A DNA stretch of 53,343 nucleotides from Apopatocola sp963618015 (GCA_963618015.1 CAVEQS010000016.1:1-53343); one strand, 5' to 3'. Shown: positions 23,030-30,545, counted from the stretch's first letter. The notes: generated from the sequence alone by a model not told the origin. Translations and numbers: made by a program.

Positions 23030-23731
23030 ATGCTTTCCGATTTTCTCCAACAGCTTCTGCTCGCCCTGCTGCCGAACGAGCCGGTATACTATATCGGCGG
23101 GAGCGAGGTGCTGCCGCCGCCGCTCTCGCGCGAAGCGGAGGACGCCGCGCTCACCGCGCTCTGCGCCGGGGATAAAAGCGCCGAGCGCACGCTCATCGAG
23201 CACAATCTCCGGCTCGTCGTTTACATCTCGCGGCGGTTTGAAAACACCGGCGTGGGGCTTGAAGACCTCATCTCCATCGGCACGATCGGCCTCATCAAGG
23301 CCGTGAGCACGTTTGACCGGGAAAAGAACATCAAGCTCGCGACCTACGCTTCAAGGTGCATCGAAAACGAAATTCTGATGTATCTGCGCAAGCTCTCCGC
23401 GCAGCGTACGGAGGTGAGCTTTGATGAGCCGCTCAACACCGACTGGGACGGCAATGAGCTGCTGCTCTCCGATGTGCTCGGCACCGACGAGGACGAGGTC
23501 TCCCGCCCGATGGAGGACGACGCCGACCGGCGCGCGCTGCATGAGGCCGTATCGAGACTCAACGAGCGCGACCGGGACATCATCTCCCTGCGCTTCGGTC
23601 TGCGCGGCCGGAGGGAGTATACGCAAAAGGAGGTCGCCGACCGGATGGGCATTTCGCAAAGCTACATATCCCGGCTCGAAAAGCGCATCCTTCTCCGTCT
23701 CCGCCGGGAGATGCAGAAGATCATGACGTGA
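23030..23731 (+). CDS. sigE: Sporulation sigma factor SigE (pro-sigma-E)
   Basis: A 233-residue sigma factor of the early mother-cell programme. The SigE signature VYYIGGSEVLPPPLS follows an 18-residue pro-sequence. Region 2 reads NLRLVVYISRRFENTGVGLE...ATYASRCIENEILMYLR, and region 4 has ISQSYISRLEKR. The ATG at 23030 with AAGGAGG upstream is the start; the frame stays open far upstream but there it lies inside spoIIGA. The pro-sequence (MLSDFLQQLLLALLPNEP) is hydrophobic and carries no Lys or Arg, unlike the basic one I recall from B. subtilis. sigG does not follow. Confidence 0.97.
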   Translation: MLSDFLQQLLLALLPNEPVYYIGGSEVLPPPLSREAEDAALTALCAGDKSAERTLIEHNLRLVVYISRRFENTGVGLEDLISIGTIGLIKAVSTFDREKNIKLATYASRCIENEILMYLRKLSAQRTEVSFDEPLNTDWDGNELLLSDVLGTDEDEVSRPMEDDADRRALHEAVSRLNERDRDIISLRFGLRGRREYTQKEVADRMGISQSYISRLEKRILLRLRREMQKIMT

Positions 23732-23735
23732 AAAA

Positions 23736-23757
23736 GCCGCCTCCGGACAGAGGCGGC
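23736..23757. terminator. Stem-loop after sigE
   Basis: GCCGCCTC (23736-23743) pairs with GAGGCGGC (23750-23757), five bases after the sigE stop. The plus-strand tail AGATATGTTCC is poor in U, while the A-run before the stem would favour the opposite direction. Termination strength for sigE is uncertain. Confidence 0.5.
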
Positions 23758-23769
23758 AGATATGTTCCC

Positions 23770-23799
23770 TTGCTTTTTCCGTGACAATTGCGGTATACT
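23770..23799 (+). promoter_or_regulatory. Promoter of the GNAT/PAP2 operon
   Basis: TTGCTT (23770-23775), 18 bases, TATACT (23794-23799), 41 bases before the first GNAT start codon. Confidence 0.6.
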
Positions 23800-23840
23800 T
23801 TATATTTGTTGAATATCGCATTTTGGAAAGGATATTTTGT

Positions 23841-24290
23841 ATGTTCCGCAACGCCGAAGAAAAAGACTTTGCCCTCTATATGGAGCTGGCGAACGAATTT
23901 TACCATTCCCCCGCCGTAATGCATCCGATCCCGGCGCAGTACATGGAAAACACGTTCCGGGAGGCTATGCGTTCCGACGTATACATCATTCTCCGCATGC
24001 TCGAAGTGGACGGCGCGCCCGCGGGCTATGCCATTCTCTCGCGCAGCTTTTCCCCGGAGTCCGGCAGCCCGATCTGCTGGATCGAGGAGCTGTACATCCG
24101 TCCGGCCTTCCGCGGCCACGGTCTCGGCACGAAGTTTCTCACGTCCGTCCGGAGGGAGTTCCCGTCGGCGCGCCTTCGGCTCGAGGTCGAGCCGGAAAAC
24201 GCCGGGGCGGTCGCGCTCTACGAGCGTCTCGGCTTCACGCCGCTCGAGTACGTGAGCTACGTTGCCGAGCCGGACGGCGCAGACGCATGA
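23841..24290 (+). CDS. GNAT-family N-acetyltransferase
   Basis: A 149-residue GNAT acetyltransferase that would transfer acetyl from acetyl-CoA to an unknown amine. The acetyl-CoA binding motif A is WIEELYIRPAFRGHGLGTKFL and motif B is ENAGAVALYERLGF. GGAAAGGA precedes ATG 23841; I reject the longer reading that begins 20 codons upstream inside the promoter. Its stop overlaps the next GNAT gene by ATGA. Confidence 0.88.
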   Translation: MFRNAEEKDFALYMELANEFYHSPAVMHPIPAQYMENTFREAMRSDVYIILRMLEVDGAPAGYAILSRSFSPESGSPICWIEELYIRPAFRGHGLGTKFLTSVRREFPSARLRLEVEPENAGAVALYERLGFTPLEYVSYVAEPDGADA

Positions 24291-24829
24291 GCGGCACGGT
24301 CACGCTGCGTCTCTACGCCGGAGAGGAGGACGCCGCGGCGGAGCTGATCACCGCGTTCTGGCTCGCACACAGCGATTATGTGCAGACGCGCGAAGAAGCG
24401 CTTGACGATCTGCGCGCATGGACTTCCGACGGCCACCGGTTTTATTTTCTCGACGCCGATACCGCAGCCGCCGGCTTTGCCCATCTCGGCAGCCGCGGCG
24501 GCGAGATCGACTGGGTCGAGGAGCTGTTCATCCGCCCCGAATTTCAGGGGCACGGTCTCGGCACGGCGGCGCTCGAGGCGATCGGCGAGCTCGTGCGCGG
24601 TTACTCGGAATCGCTGTATCTCGAAGTCGCGGCGCGGAATCTCCGCGCGCTCCGGCTCTACCGCCGGGCCGGGTTCGACTGCCTGAACACCGTCACGCTC
24701 CGGCGGGATTTCTGCCCCGAAGAATTTGAGACCGTCCGCTCGGACGAGCTGCTCGGCCATTCCTTTGACGTACGCCGAAAGCGCAGACCTTCTTCCGATA
24801 TAGAAAACGCGGGAGGCGAAGACAAATAA
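24287..24829 (+). CDS. GNAT-family N-acetyltransferase (second of tandem pair)
   Basis: A 180-residue GNAT protein. Motif A is DWVEELFIRPEFQGHGLGTAAL and motif B is ARNLRALRLYRRAGFDCL. Residues 140-180 form a charged tail not usual for the minimal domain. It overlaps the upstream GNAT gene by four bases and the downstream PAP2-like gene by one. The WxEELxIRPxFxGHGLGT core shared with its neighbour suggests an old duplication. Substrate unknown. Confidence 0.85.
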   Translation: MSGTVTLRLYAGEEDAAAELITAFWLAHSDYVQTREEALDDLRAWTSDGHRFYFLDADTAAAGFAHLGSRGGEIDWVEELFIRPEFQGHGLGTAALEAIGELVRGYSESLYLEVAARNLRALRLYRRAGFDCLNTVTLRRDFCPEEFETVRSDELLGHSFDVRRKRRPSSDIENAGGEDK

Positions 24830-25290
24830 TGTGGTTTCGTGATCTTATTTCCAACCAGTTCCTGCTGACCGGCGTTTCGTCGTGGCTGTGGGCGCAGATC
24901 ATCAAAACGATCATCCACGCGCTCGTCACGCACCGGTTTGATCTCTCCCGGCTCGTCGGCGACGGCGGTATGCCGAGCGGCCACTCCGCAACGGTCTCCT
25001 CGCTCGCGGTGGCAGCGGCATTTGTCTATGGGCTCGATTCCTTTGAGTTTGCCATCGCCGCGATCCTCGCCGTGATCGTATGCAAGGACGCCATGGGCGT
25101 CCGGCTCGAGACCGGCAAGCAGGCCGCCATCATCAACGAGATCGTAAAAGCATTCGACGAGCTCTCCACCGGCAAGCTGACGGACGTTAAGCTCAAGGAA
25201 TTTGTCGGCCACACGCCCATCCAGGTGCTCGCCGGGATCGTGCTCGGCATTTTGAACGCGGTGCTGCTGCACCTTTTCATTTTTCCGTAA
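24829..25290 (+). CDS. Divergent PAP2-family membrane protein (DUF212)
   Basis: A 153-residue integral membrane protein. The phosphatase-like motif GDGGMPSGHSATVSSL (about 44-59) matches the central PSGHS of acid phosphatases; KDAMGVRLETGKQA follows as in the DUF212 group. Three to four hydrophobic spans are visible. Members are presumed lipid phosphatases, but activity is not established for this branch. Its start overlaps the GNAT stop by one base, and its 3' end overlaps the convergent esterase gene by 14 bases. Confidence 0.85.
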   Translation: MWFRDLISNQFLLTGVSSWLWAQIIKTIIHALVTHRFDLSRLVGDGGMPSGHSATVSSLAVAAAFVYGLDSFEFAIAAILAVIVCKDAMGVRLETGKQAAIINEIVKAFDELSTGKLTDVKLKEFVGHTPIQVLAGIVLGILNAVLLHLFIFP

Positions 25291-26206
25291 ACACCCCGCG
25301 CAGAAATTCGATACGATACGCCATCACGGCTTTCAGAAAATCGCTCTTACATGCGATATCGTAGCCGTGCATGGCGTTTTTTATCGCGTGATACTCGCAT
25401 GCCGTGCCCTCGCGCGTGAGCCGCGCGGCATATGCCGCGCCCTCGTCGTGCAGACAGTCATACTCCGCCGTTTCGATGTACGCGCTCGGAAGTCCGCTAA
25501 GCGACGCTCTCTCCGCTGGGGAGAGCCACTCCCGCGGCGCGGCGGACGGGCCGGGCGCGTACATGGCATAGTATTTTGCCATGTCGCGGCTATTGCACAT
25601 GGGCGTATCCGTGAACTGCCGGTAGCTCCCGGTATTCATGCGCGCATCCAGCACCGGATAGAGCAGCATCTGCGCGCACGGCATCGGAAGGTTTTCCTTT
25701 CGTGCCATAAGGCAGAGCGCTGCGGCAAGATTCCCGCCCGCGCTGTCGCCCGCGGCGGCGATTTTTTCCGGGTCGATACGGAGCGCCGCGGCGTTCTCCA
25801 AAAGGAAGCGGTAGCCCGTGAGCGCGTCCTCGTGCGCCGCAGGAAACGTATGGCGCGGCGCGAGCCGGTAATCGGGCATCGCAACGCGCACGCCGAGCGC
25901 GCGGGCAAGCTCTCTCGCCAGCGCAAAATGGTGCGGCGCGGCGTTGAACGCGAACCCGCCGCCGTGGAGAAAATACAGGCACGGCGTCGTCCCCGTCTCC
26001 CCTGCGGGAGAGTAAAGGAGCATGCGCATCCGGCTCCCGTCGGGCCGCGGCACGCTCTCGCGCGAAACGCACAGCGATTTATCACTCCGCTGCAAGGCGT
26101 ACAAAAGCTTCATCGGCCCCTGCGAAAGGCGCACGAGCCGCGGCGAGAGCGGGAATTTCATGCGCGCATATAGCCGCAGATCGGGATGATAGGTATATTC
26201 CGGCAT
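25277..26206 (-). CDS. Alpha/beta hydrolase, hormone-sensitive-lipase-type esterase
   Basis: A 309-residue esterase of the HSL (type IV) group. The oxyanion motif HGGG is at 81-84 and the nucleophile elbow GDSAGG has Ser155. The acid is probably Asp in ETAEYDCLHDEG and the His is in NAMHGYD near the end. No signal peptide is seen, so it is cytoplasmic and likely cuts short-chain esters. I start at MPEYTYHPDL (26206); the frame is open about 100 codons further, but that part is antisense to lspA. Confidence 0.88.
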   Translation of the reverse strand: MPEYTYHPDLRLYARMKFPLSPRLVRLSQGPMKLLYALQRSDKSLCVSRESVPRPDGSRMRMLLYSPAGETGTTPCLYFLHGGGFAFNAAPHHFALARELARALGVRVAMPDYRLAPRHTFPAAHEDALTGYRFLLENAAALRIDPEKIAAAGDSAGGNLAAALCLMARKENLPMPCAQMLLYPVLDARMNTGSYRQFTDTPMCNSRDMAKYYAMYAPGPSAAPREWLSPAERASLSGLPSAYIETAEYDCLHDEGAAYAARLTREGTACEYHAIKNAMHGYDIACKSDFLKAVMAYRIEFLRGVFTEK

Positions 26207-26227
26207 GGTTTTTCTTCCTTTATGGCA

Positions 26228-26265
26228 GCGCCCGCCGCACGATGGTTTTATCGTGCGGCGGGCGC
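26228..26265. terminator. Strong stem-loop between lspA and the esterase gene
   Basis: Perfect 16-bp arms (26228-26243 with 26250-26265), loop GGTTTT, starting five bases after the lspA stop on the minus strand. The minus-strand tail is not U-rich, so it may be an attenuator or stability element rather than a full terminator. Confidence 0.6.
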
Positions 26266-26270
26266 TTTCA

Positions 26271-26768
26271 TTATTTCTGTTCCGGCTTCTCCGGCTCCTT
26301 GCGCAGCAGCATGAGCAGCACAAAGAGAATGCAGCAGACGTTAATGGCAATGTCGGCAATGTTGAACACCGCGAAGTGCATGAATTCAAGCTCGAACATG
26401 TCCACGACGTAGCCGTAGAGCGCGCGGTCGATGCCGTTGCCGATCGCCCCGGCCATGGCGAGCACCGCGAGCCAGCGCTCCCACGGCGCGGTGAGCTTAT
26501 GGCGCGCAAGCGCCCAGATAACGATCACGCAGAACGCCGCCAGCAGCGCGAGGAAGAGCCACCGCCCGCCGGAGAACATGCCGAAGGCAACGCCGCTGTT
26601 GCGGATGTGCGTGAGATGTACGATGCCGGGGATCAGCGCGCGCTGCTGCGCGGCCGCGGCGTTGAGCGGGATGTTCCGCACGACCCACGCCTTGAGCGCC
26701 TGATCCGCCGCGATGATCGCGAGCGAGGCGAGAACATACCCGATCACAGTTTTTTTCTTAGCTGTCAT
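26271..26768 (-). CDS. lspA: Lipoprotein signal peptidase (signal peptidase II)
   Basis: A 165-residue membrane aspartyl protease that removes signal peptides from prolipoproteins, such as the two binding proteins encoded in this window. Four spans are visible. The N-terminal Asp is in IIAADQALKAWV, and the catalytic Asp pair is in GAIGNGIDRALYGYVVDMFEL. RNSGVAFGMF is the conserved NxGxAFG motif. ATG 26768 follows GGAGCCGG; I reject the nine-codon extension. Confidence 0.95.
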   Translation of the reverse strand: MTAKKKTVIGYVLASLAIIAADQALKAWVVRNIPLNAAAAQQRALIPGIVHLTHIRNSGVAFGMFSGGRWLFLALLAAFCVIVIWALARHKLTAPWERWLAVLAMAGAIGNGIDRALYGYVVDMFELEFMHFAVFNIADIAINVCCILFVLLMLLRKEPEKPEQK

Positions 26769-26795
26769 TACCGGCTCCTTCCGCCAAAAAAGCAA

Positions 26796-26822
26796 AGAGC
26801 CGCCCGGTGTTGGGGCAGCTCT
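26796..26822 (-). terminator. Terminator of the HU gene
   Basis: AGAGCCGCCC (26796-26805) pairs with GGGCAGCTCT (26813-26822) with one mismatch. The minus-strand tail is TTTGCTTTTTTGG. Confidence 0.8.
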
Positions 26823-26834
26823 TCGGAAAATATC

Positions 26835-27113
26835 TTACTTCTTATCGACGGCTTCCTTGAGAGCCTTGCCGGCCTTGAACTGGGGAACGCGGGAAGCGGG
26901 GATCTCGATCTCCTTCTTGGTCTTGGGGTTGCGGCCCATGCGGACGCCGCGCTCCTTGACATCAAAAGCGCCGAAGCCGACGAGCTGCACCTTCTCGCCC
27001 TGAATAAGGGACTCGGTGATGGCCTCCAGAGAGGCGTTGACGGCAAGCTCGCTGTCCTTCTTGGACAGACCGGTCTTTTCAGCAACCTGAGCGATAAGTT
27101 CTGTTTTGTTCAT
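26835..27113 (-). CDS. hup: HU-family DNA-binding protein
   Basis: A 92-residue histone-like protein that bends and compacts DNA. MNKTELIAQVAEKTGLSKKD is the typical start, and the DNA-clasping arm carries the GRNPKTKKEIEIPASRVPQF signature (about 60-79). AGGAGGATATCC gives an ideal ribosome site for ATG 27113. It is probably a single-gene unit, with a terminator just downstream. Confidence 0.97.
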   Translation of the reverse strand: MNKTELIAQVAEKTGLSKKDSELAVNASLEAITESLIQGEKVQLVGFGAFDVKERGVRMGRNPKTKKEIEIPASRVPQFKAGKALKEAVDKK

Positions 27114-27326
27114 GGATATCCTCCTCTTTTGTTTACAACCCACGGCCGGCGCCGCCGGGCGCTGAGCCGCTGTAATTCTTTTTTCGGCGCAAAAAAAGCG
27201 TCATATTTTTGTGCGCCCGGAAACCGTACCATATTTTTCACCATAACGCAAGAGGAAATTCAGCGAATGCCCGGTTTTGCGTGCTTTTTTGGCGAATATT
27301 ACCCGTTTTTCCGGTAAAGCGTGTTT

Positions 27327-29030
27327 TCAGCGGTCTTTCTTCTTGAGATGCGCGCCGCCGCGGCTCGCGCTCCGGCGCATGCTGCCCGACGAGCGATGAC
27401 GCGCCGATTCGTCCAGCGTATGCAGATGAAGGAGCCGCCCGATCTTCTCTCCGTGCGGGATGAGCGCCATATCCTCCATCGTAACGGCGCGGGTGAGGCC
27501 GATCATCAGCACATACACGACCACCGCTGCGGCAATGGCAACGATCATCGCCGCCGCCATCGCAAGCCGCTCGTTCACGCCGCGCAGCGGGATGCGCGCA
27601 AGCCCATACACCGCCCACGCCGCGACGCCCATCGCAAGGCTTGAGAGGAGCGGCGCGCCGAGCACGCGCCCCAGCCGCGGAGAGCTGCCGAGCGTCCGGC
27701 AGAGGAAGATATAGTCCATAACGCAGATGATCGCAAAGCAGCAGATGCTGCCGACCGGCGCGCCCTGGATGTTGATAGCCGCCGTGCCGACGAGCACCCA
27801 GTTGACCGCGATCTTCACAACACCGCCCACGGCGGTGCTGACGATGGGGAGCTTTTCCTTCCCGCTCGCCTGCAAAATGGCGTTGCACATCATGGACATG
27901 CACACAAAGAACGACGCAACGGCGAGCAGCTTCAAAAGCCCCGGTCCCGCCGGGTTGCTGCCCCAGTAGACCACGCGGAACACCGGGTCGGCGAGGACGA
28001 AGAGTCCCACCGCCATCGGCATCGTGACAAGCGCGGAGATACGCAGCGACGATTCCGCGAGCTCGCCCGCCTCGGCGCGGTTGCCGCGCGTAAGATTCCC
28101 GACGATCGCCGGGACAATGCTCAGCGTGAGTGGCGTGATGAAATACGACGGGAGGTTATAGAATGTCTGCGCCTTGCCGTATACGCCGTACAGCTCACGG
28201 GCGCTTTTCTCCACAAATCCGGCGGCGGATTGCAGCCGGTTGAGGCAGAGCGCGTTATCGAGCAGATTGATGAGCGAGAGCACCGAAGAGCCGATGGCGA
28301 TCGGGATGCCGATGCGAAGGAACGCTCGGACGATCGTATCGCGTCTGTCCGGGATATCCGCCGTGCCGTAGGGGCGCGCGGGGTAGTTGCGGCGCTTGTA
28401 GAGCATCATGTAGATGAGCGCGCCGACCGCGCCCGCCGTTACGCCGAAGATCGCGCCCGCCGAGGCGATCGGCAGGGGCTTGTGCGCGCGGATGAGAAGA
28501 TACGCAAGCGTCAAACCCACAACGAGCTTGCCGACTTCCTCGATCACCTGGCCGAACGCCGTGGGGATCATGTTCCCGCGTCCCTGGCAGTAGCCGCGGT
28601 AGGCGGAGGTAAGACACACGATCACGACCGCTGGTGCGAGCGCAAGAATGCTCGGCGCGGCGTCGATATTTCCCATCATCGCGGCAAGCTGGCGGTTGAA
28701 GAGGAGCATCAGCAGCGTGAAGAATCCGCCGATGGCCACGAGCGTCCCGGCGGCGGTGCGGAAGATGCGCTGCACCTGGGCGGGCCGGTCGAGCGTGTCT
28801 GCCTCCGAGATCATGCGCGAGAGTGCCACCGGGAACCCGGCGGTCGCAAGCGTGAGGAAAAAGCTGTAGATGTTGTACGCCACCATAAAGTGGGCGAAGC
28901 CCTCGTCGCCGAGCAGCTTCATGCTGCCGAGCGGGAGTTTATAGAAGAACGCCGCGATCTTGACGATGACCGTTGTTCCGACCATGATCGCCGCGCCGTG
29001 GAGATAGTTTTGCTTTTTGGCTTCCGACAA
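27327..29030 (-). CDS. Polysaccharide/lipid flippase of the SpoVB/MurJ (MOP) family
   Basis: A 567-residue membrane protein with about 14 hydrophobic spans, of the group that flips lipid-linked cell-wall or polysaccharide precursors. The N-terminal AAIMVGTTVIVKIAAFFYKLPL and YNIYSFFLTLATAGFPVALS segments are typical. I choose the TTG at 29030 because AAAGGAGG lies seven bases upstream and the next residues (MSEAKKQNYLHG) lead directly into the first span; the longer reading has no such support. The C-terminal 35 residues are basic and Ser/Arg-rich. Whether it is the sporulation SpoVB or a vegetative paralogue cannot be told. Confidence 0.88.
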   Translation of the reverse strand: MSEAKKQNYLHGAAIMVGTTVIVKIAAFFYKLPLGSMKLLGDEGFAHFMVAYNIYSFFLTLATAGFPVALSRMISEADTLDRPAQVQRIFRTAAGTLVAIGGFFTLLMLLFNRQLAAMMGNIDAAPSILALAPAVVIVCLTSAYRGYCQGRGNMIPTAFGQVIEEVGKLVVGLTLAYLLIRAHKPLPIASAGAIFGVTAGAVGALIYMMLYKRRNYPARPYGTADIPDRRDTIVRAFLRIGIPIAIGSSVLSLINLLDNALCLNRLQSAAGFVEKSARELYGVYGKAQTFYNLPSYFITPLTLSIVPAIVGNLTRGNRAEAGELAESSLRISALVTMPMAVGLFVLADPVFRVVYWGSNPAGPGLLKLLAVASFFVCMSMMCNAILQASGKEKLPIVSTAVGGVVKIAVNWVLVGTAAINIQGAPVGSICCFAIICVMDYIFLCRTLGSSPRLGRVLGAPLLSSLAMGVAAWAVYGLARIPLRGVNERLAMAAAMIVAIAAAVVVYVLMIGLTRAVTMEDMALIPHGEKIGRLLHLHTLDESARHRSSGSMRRSASRGGAHLKKKDR

Positions 29031-29177
29031 GGCAGTCCCTCCTTTGCGGTGGTGCACCGCACGATTCCACAATAAGGATATGCGGTAAGTTTGTATTTTA
29101 CACCAACGCGCGGGAAAAGGCAAGCATGGCAAGCCTTTTCCCGCGCGGAACTGTGCGGCGAGCTGCCGCTTTCTCAC

Positions 29178-29211
29178 ATAGGCACTATCTGGCGCTATAT
29201 AGGCACTATCT
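29178..29211 (+). promoter_or_regulatory. Direct repeats upstream of the RHH gene
   Basis: ATAGGCACTATCT occurs at 29178-29190 and 29199-29211, a 21-base period, with the related GGCGCTATAT between them, so a (G)GCRCTAT unit repeats about every 10 bases. This is the pattern expected of an operator for a ribbon-helix-helix dimer array. The copies lie 80-110 bases before that gene. Confidence 0.6.
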
Positions 29212-29289
29212 TCAACCAATTACGCAAAATCGACAGAAAGGATACAATAGACAGCAGGAAACTACTGGAAACACAAAGGGGCGAAAACG

Positions 29290-29478
29290 ATGGCCGAACC
29301 GTTTTTGAAATACCGGACGAGATTCACCTCGTCAATGAAAAATGAGCTTGTCCCTCTTTTTAACGACCTTGCCAAGCAGACGCGCATCCCGAAAAGCCGT
29401 CTGCTGGATGACGCCATCGAAGACCTCCTTCGGAAATACGGCATCGATCCCGAAAAAGGAAAGGAAGCACAGCGTTGA
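29290..29478 (+). CDS. Small ribbon-helix-helix (RHH) protein
   Basis: A 62-residue protein. A short strand (FLKYRTRFTSSM) is followed by two helices, KNELVPLFNDLAKQTRIPKSRLLDDAIEDLLRKYG, matching the RHH_1/CopG layout with LAKxTRIPKSRLLDDAIxDLL. The basic KYRTRF strand would contact DNA. GGGGCGAAAACG precedes the ATG. Candidate operators lie upstream at 29178-29211. No toxin gene is adjacent, so an antitoxin role is not supported. Such proteins are common on mobile elements. Confidence 0.75.
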   Translation: MAEPFLKYRTRFTSSMKNELVPLFNDLAKQTRIPKSRLLDDAIEDLLRKYGIDPEKGKEAQR

Positions 29479-29491
29479 ACTGTGCGTCCTT
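29461..29491 (+). terminator. Terminator overlapping the end of the RHH gene
   Basis: AAGGAAGCACAG (29461-29472) pairs with CTGTGCGTCCTT (29480-29491) with one mismatch, followed by TTCGTTTTCC. The stem uses the last codons and the loop contains the stop codon. Confidence 0.75.
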
Positions 29492-29523
29492 TTCGTTTTC
29501 CTTAATTGCAGACTCCTTCCGTC

Positions 29524-29692
29524 TCGGCGCGCTGCGCCGAGCCACCTCCCTCAGAGAGGGAGGCTTGAGGCGTCCTCTTTGAGGAAGCTGGCGGCGGCAA
29601 GGCCGCTGACTGAAGGAGTTCTCCGCCGCGAGAGAAAACCCCTCAGCCTCGCAAGCTCGGCAGCTCCCCTGTTAGGGGAGCCAAGAAGGTTT
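29524..29692. repeat. Hairpin-rich non-coding repeat
   Basis: No gene is visible here. Palindromes include TCGGCGCGCTGCGCCGA (29524-29540), CCTCCCTC/GAGGGAGG (29545-29552/29556-29563) and GCTCCCCT/AGGGGAGC (29663-29670/29674-29681). Phrases such as GCTGGCGGCGGCAAGGCCGCTGACTG are reminiscent of dispersed repeats of gut Oscillospiraceae, from memory. It adjoins the MITE-like element. Confidence 0.55.
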
Positions 29693-29708
29693 TCCGCAAA
29701 CCCATAGC

Positions 29709-29841
29709 CTCCCTTGTGTAAAGGGAGGTGGGTTTTGCCGCAGGCAAAAGCCGGAGGGATTGTACGCGTATCCGCAAGACAAGACGAAAAGGCAATCCCT
29801 CAGTCAGCCTTACGGCTGCCAGCTCCCTTTACACAAGGGAG
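29709..29841. mobile_element. MITE-like element with terminal inverted repeats
   Basis: CTCCCTTGTGTAAAGGGAG (29709-29727) is the exact reverse complement of CTCCCTTTACACAAGGGAG (29823-29841); each end is itself a short palindrome. An internal pair GAGGGATTG (29754-29762) and CAATCCCTC (29793-29801) adds a second inverted repeat. The 133-bp unit encodes nothing. A dispersed non-autonomous element is inferred; I see no clear target-site duplication. Confidence 0.65.
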
Positions 29842-29867
29842 CCTTTAAGCGCGAGAACGCCGGTTAT

Positions 29868-30110
29868 TTACTGTATCTCCTGCTCCAGTTCGTCAAACTC
29901 CGGCGCAGAAAAGAACTCGCCGAGTGTTATACCCAATCCGTCGCACAGCTTCTTGACCGTGACGACGGAGACGTCCCGCCGCCGCGCGTCCAACATGCTG
30001 TACACCGTAGACGGCGTTACGCCCGAAAGCGTCGCCAATTCGTTCGGCTTTATTCCCCTCTCCCGGCAGAGCGCCGCAAAGCGCGCCGCTACCGCGTCCT
30101 TTACCGACAT
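29868..30110 (-). CDS. XRE-family small transcriptional regulator (copy 1)
   Basis: An 80-residue single-domain regulator. The helix-turn-helix is RGIKPNELATLSGVTPSTVYSML (about 19-41). I start at ATG 30110, with GAGG eight bases upstream; the GTG at 30119 overlaps that GAGG. The last 25 residues (CDGLGITLGEFFSAPEFDEL and EQEIQ) are identical to those of the second XRE gene 130 bases upstream. A candidate operator cluster lies at 30150-30191. Target genes are unknown. Confidence 0.82.
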   Translation of the reverse strand: MSVKDAVAARFAALCRERGIKPNELATLSGVTPSTVYSMLDARRRDVSVVTVKKLCDGLGITLGEFFSAPEFDELEQEIQ

Positions 30111-30149
30111 ACGTATCACCTCAAACCGATAGTATTGAGATGATCGCGC

Positions 30150-30191
30150 GTGCGTATACGCACTTGCGTAATTCGGAAAATTATGTTACGC
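30150..30191. promoter_or_regulatory. Palindromic operator candidates upstream of XRE copy 1
   Basis: GTGCGTATACGCAC (30150-30163) is a perfect 14-bp palindrome. GCGTAA (30166-30171) and TTACGC (30186-30191) form a second inverted pair with the same half-site, and GTGCGTA recurs at 30194-30200. Repeated TGCGTA half-sites 40-90 bases before the start codon suggest autoregulation. Confidence 0.6.
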
Positions 30192-30223
30192 TGGTGCGTA
30201 GATAGAGCCGTTCGAGGCGGCGT

Positions 30224-30251
30224 GTTTACTGTTTACTGTTTACTGTTTACT
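30224..30251. repeat. Four tandem GTTTACT heptamers
   Basis: GTTTACT is repeated four times without interruption. The last copy contains the stop codon of XRE copy 2. A slippage-type microsatellite at the duplication boundary is the simplest reading. Confidence 0.85.
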
Positions 30252-30489
30252 GTATCTCCTGCTCCAGTTCGTCAAACTCCGGGGCGGAGAAAAATTCGCC
30301 GAGCGTTATGCCCAGTCCGTCGCACATCATTTTGATCGTCAGGAGCTTGGGGTTCTGGCTCTTTCCATACAGGATGTTCTTGATGCTCGACGGCGGGAGC
30401 GCCGAGATCGTCGCCAGATGGTTGATCGTAAGCTTCCGCTCCTCACAGAGCCGGAGAATGCGCGTGCGCAGCGCGGTGATCGTGTCCAT
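30247..30489 (-). CDS. XRE-family small transcriptional regulator (copy 2)
   Basis: An 80-residue regulator with the helix-turn-helix KLTINHLATISALPPSSIKNIL (about 19-40). It is the same length as copy 1 and shares the final 25 residues exactly, while the DNA-reading half differs, so the two should recognise different sites. AGGG is the likely ribosome site. It is divergent from the small gene at 30613, with an exact 28-bp palindrome between them. Confidence 0.82.
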   Translation of the reverse strand: MDTITALRTRILRLCEERKLTINHLATISALPPSSIKNILYGKSQNPKLLTIKMMCDGLGITLGEFFSAPEFDELEQEIQ

Positions 30490-30545
30490 TTCTTTTCCCT
30501 GCCTTACTTTTTATGTAATTACAGGTACAAGAATACAAAGCCATA

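Noticed and set aside
25277..26509. 410-codon version of the esterase
   Set aside because: The first 101 codons are antisense to lspA and lack esterase features; MPEYTYHPDL at 26206 is the sensible start.
29290..29867. Possible toxin-antitoxin locus starting with the RHH gene
   Set aside because: No second small gene follows; the downstream 390 bases hold only hairpins and a MITE-like repeat.
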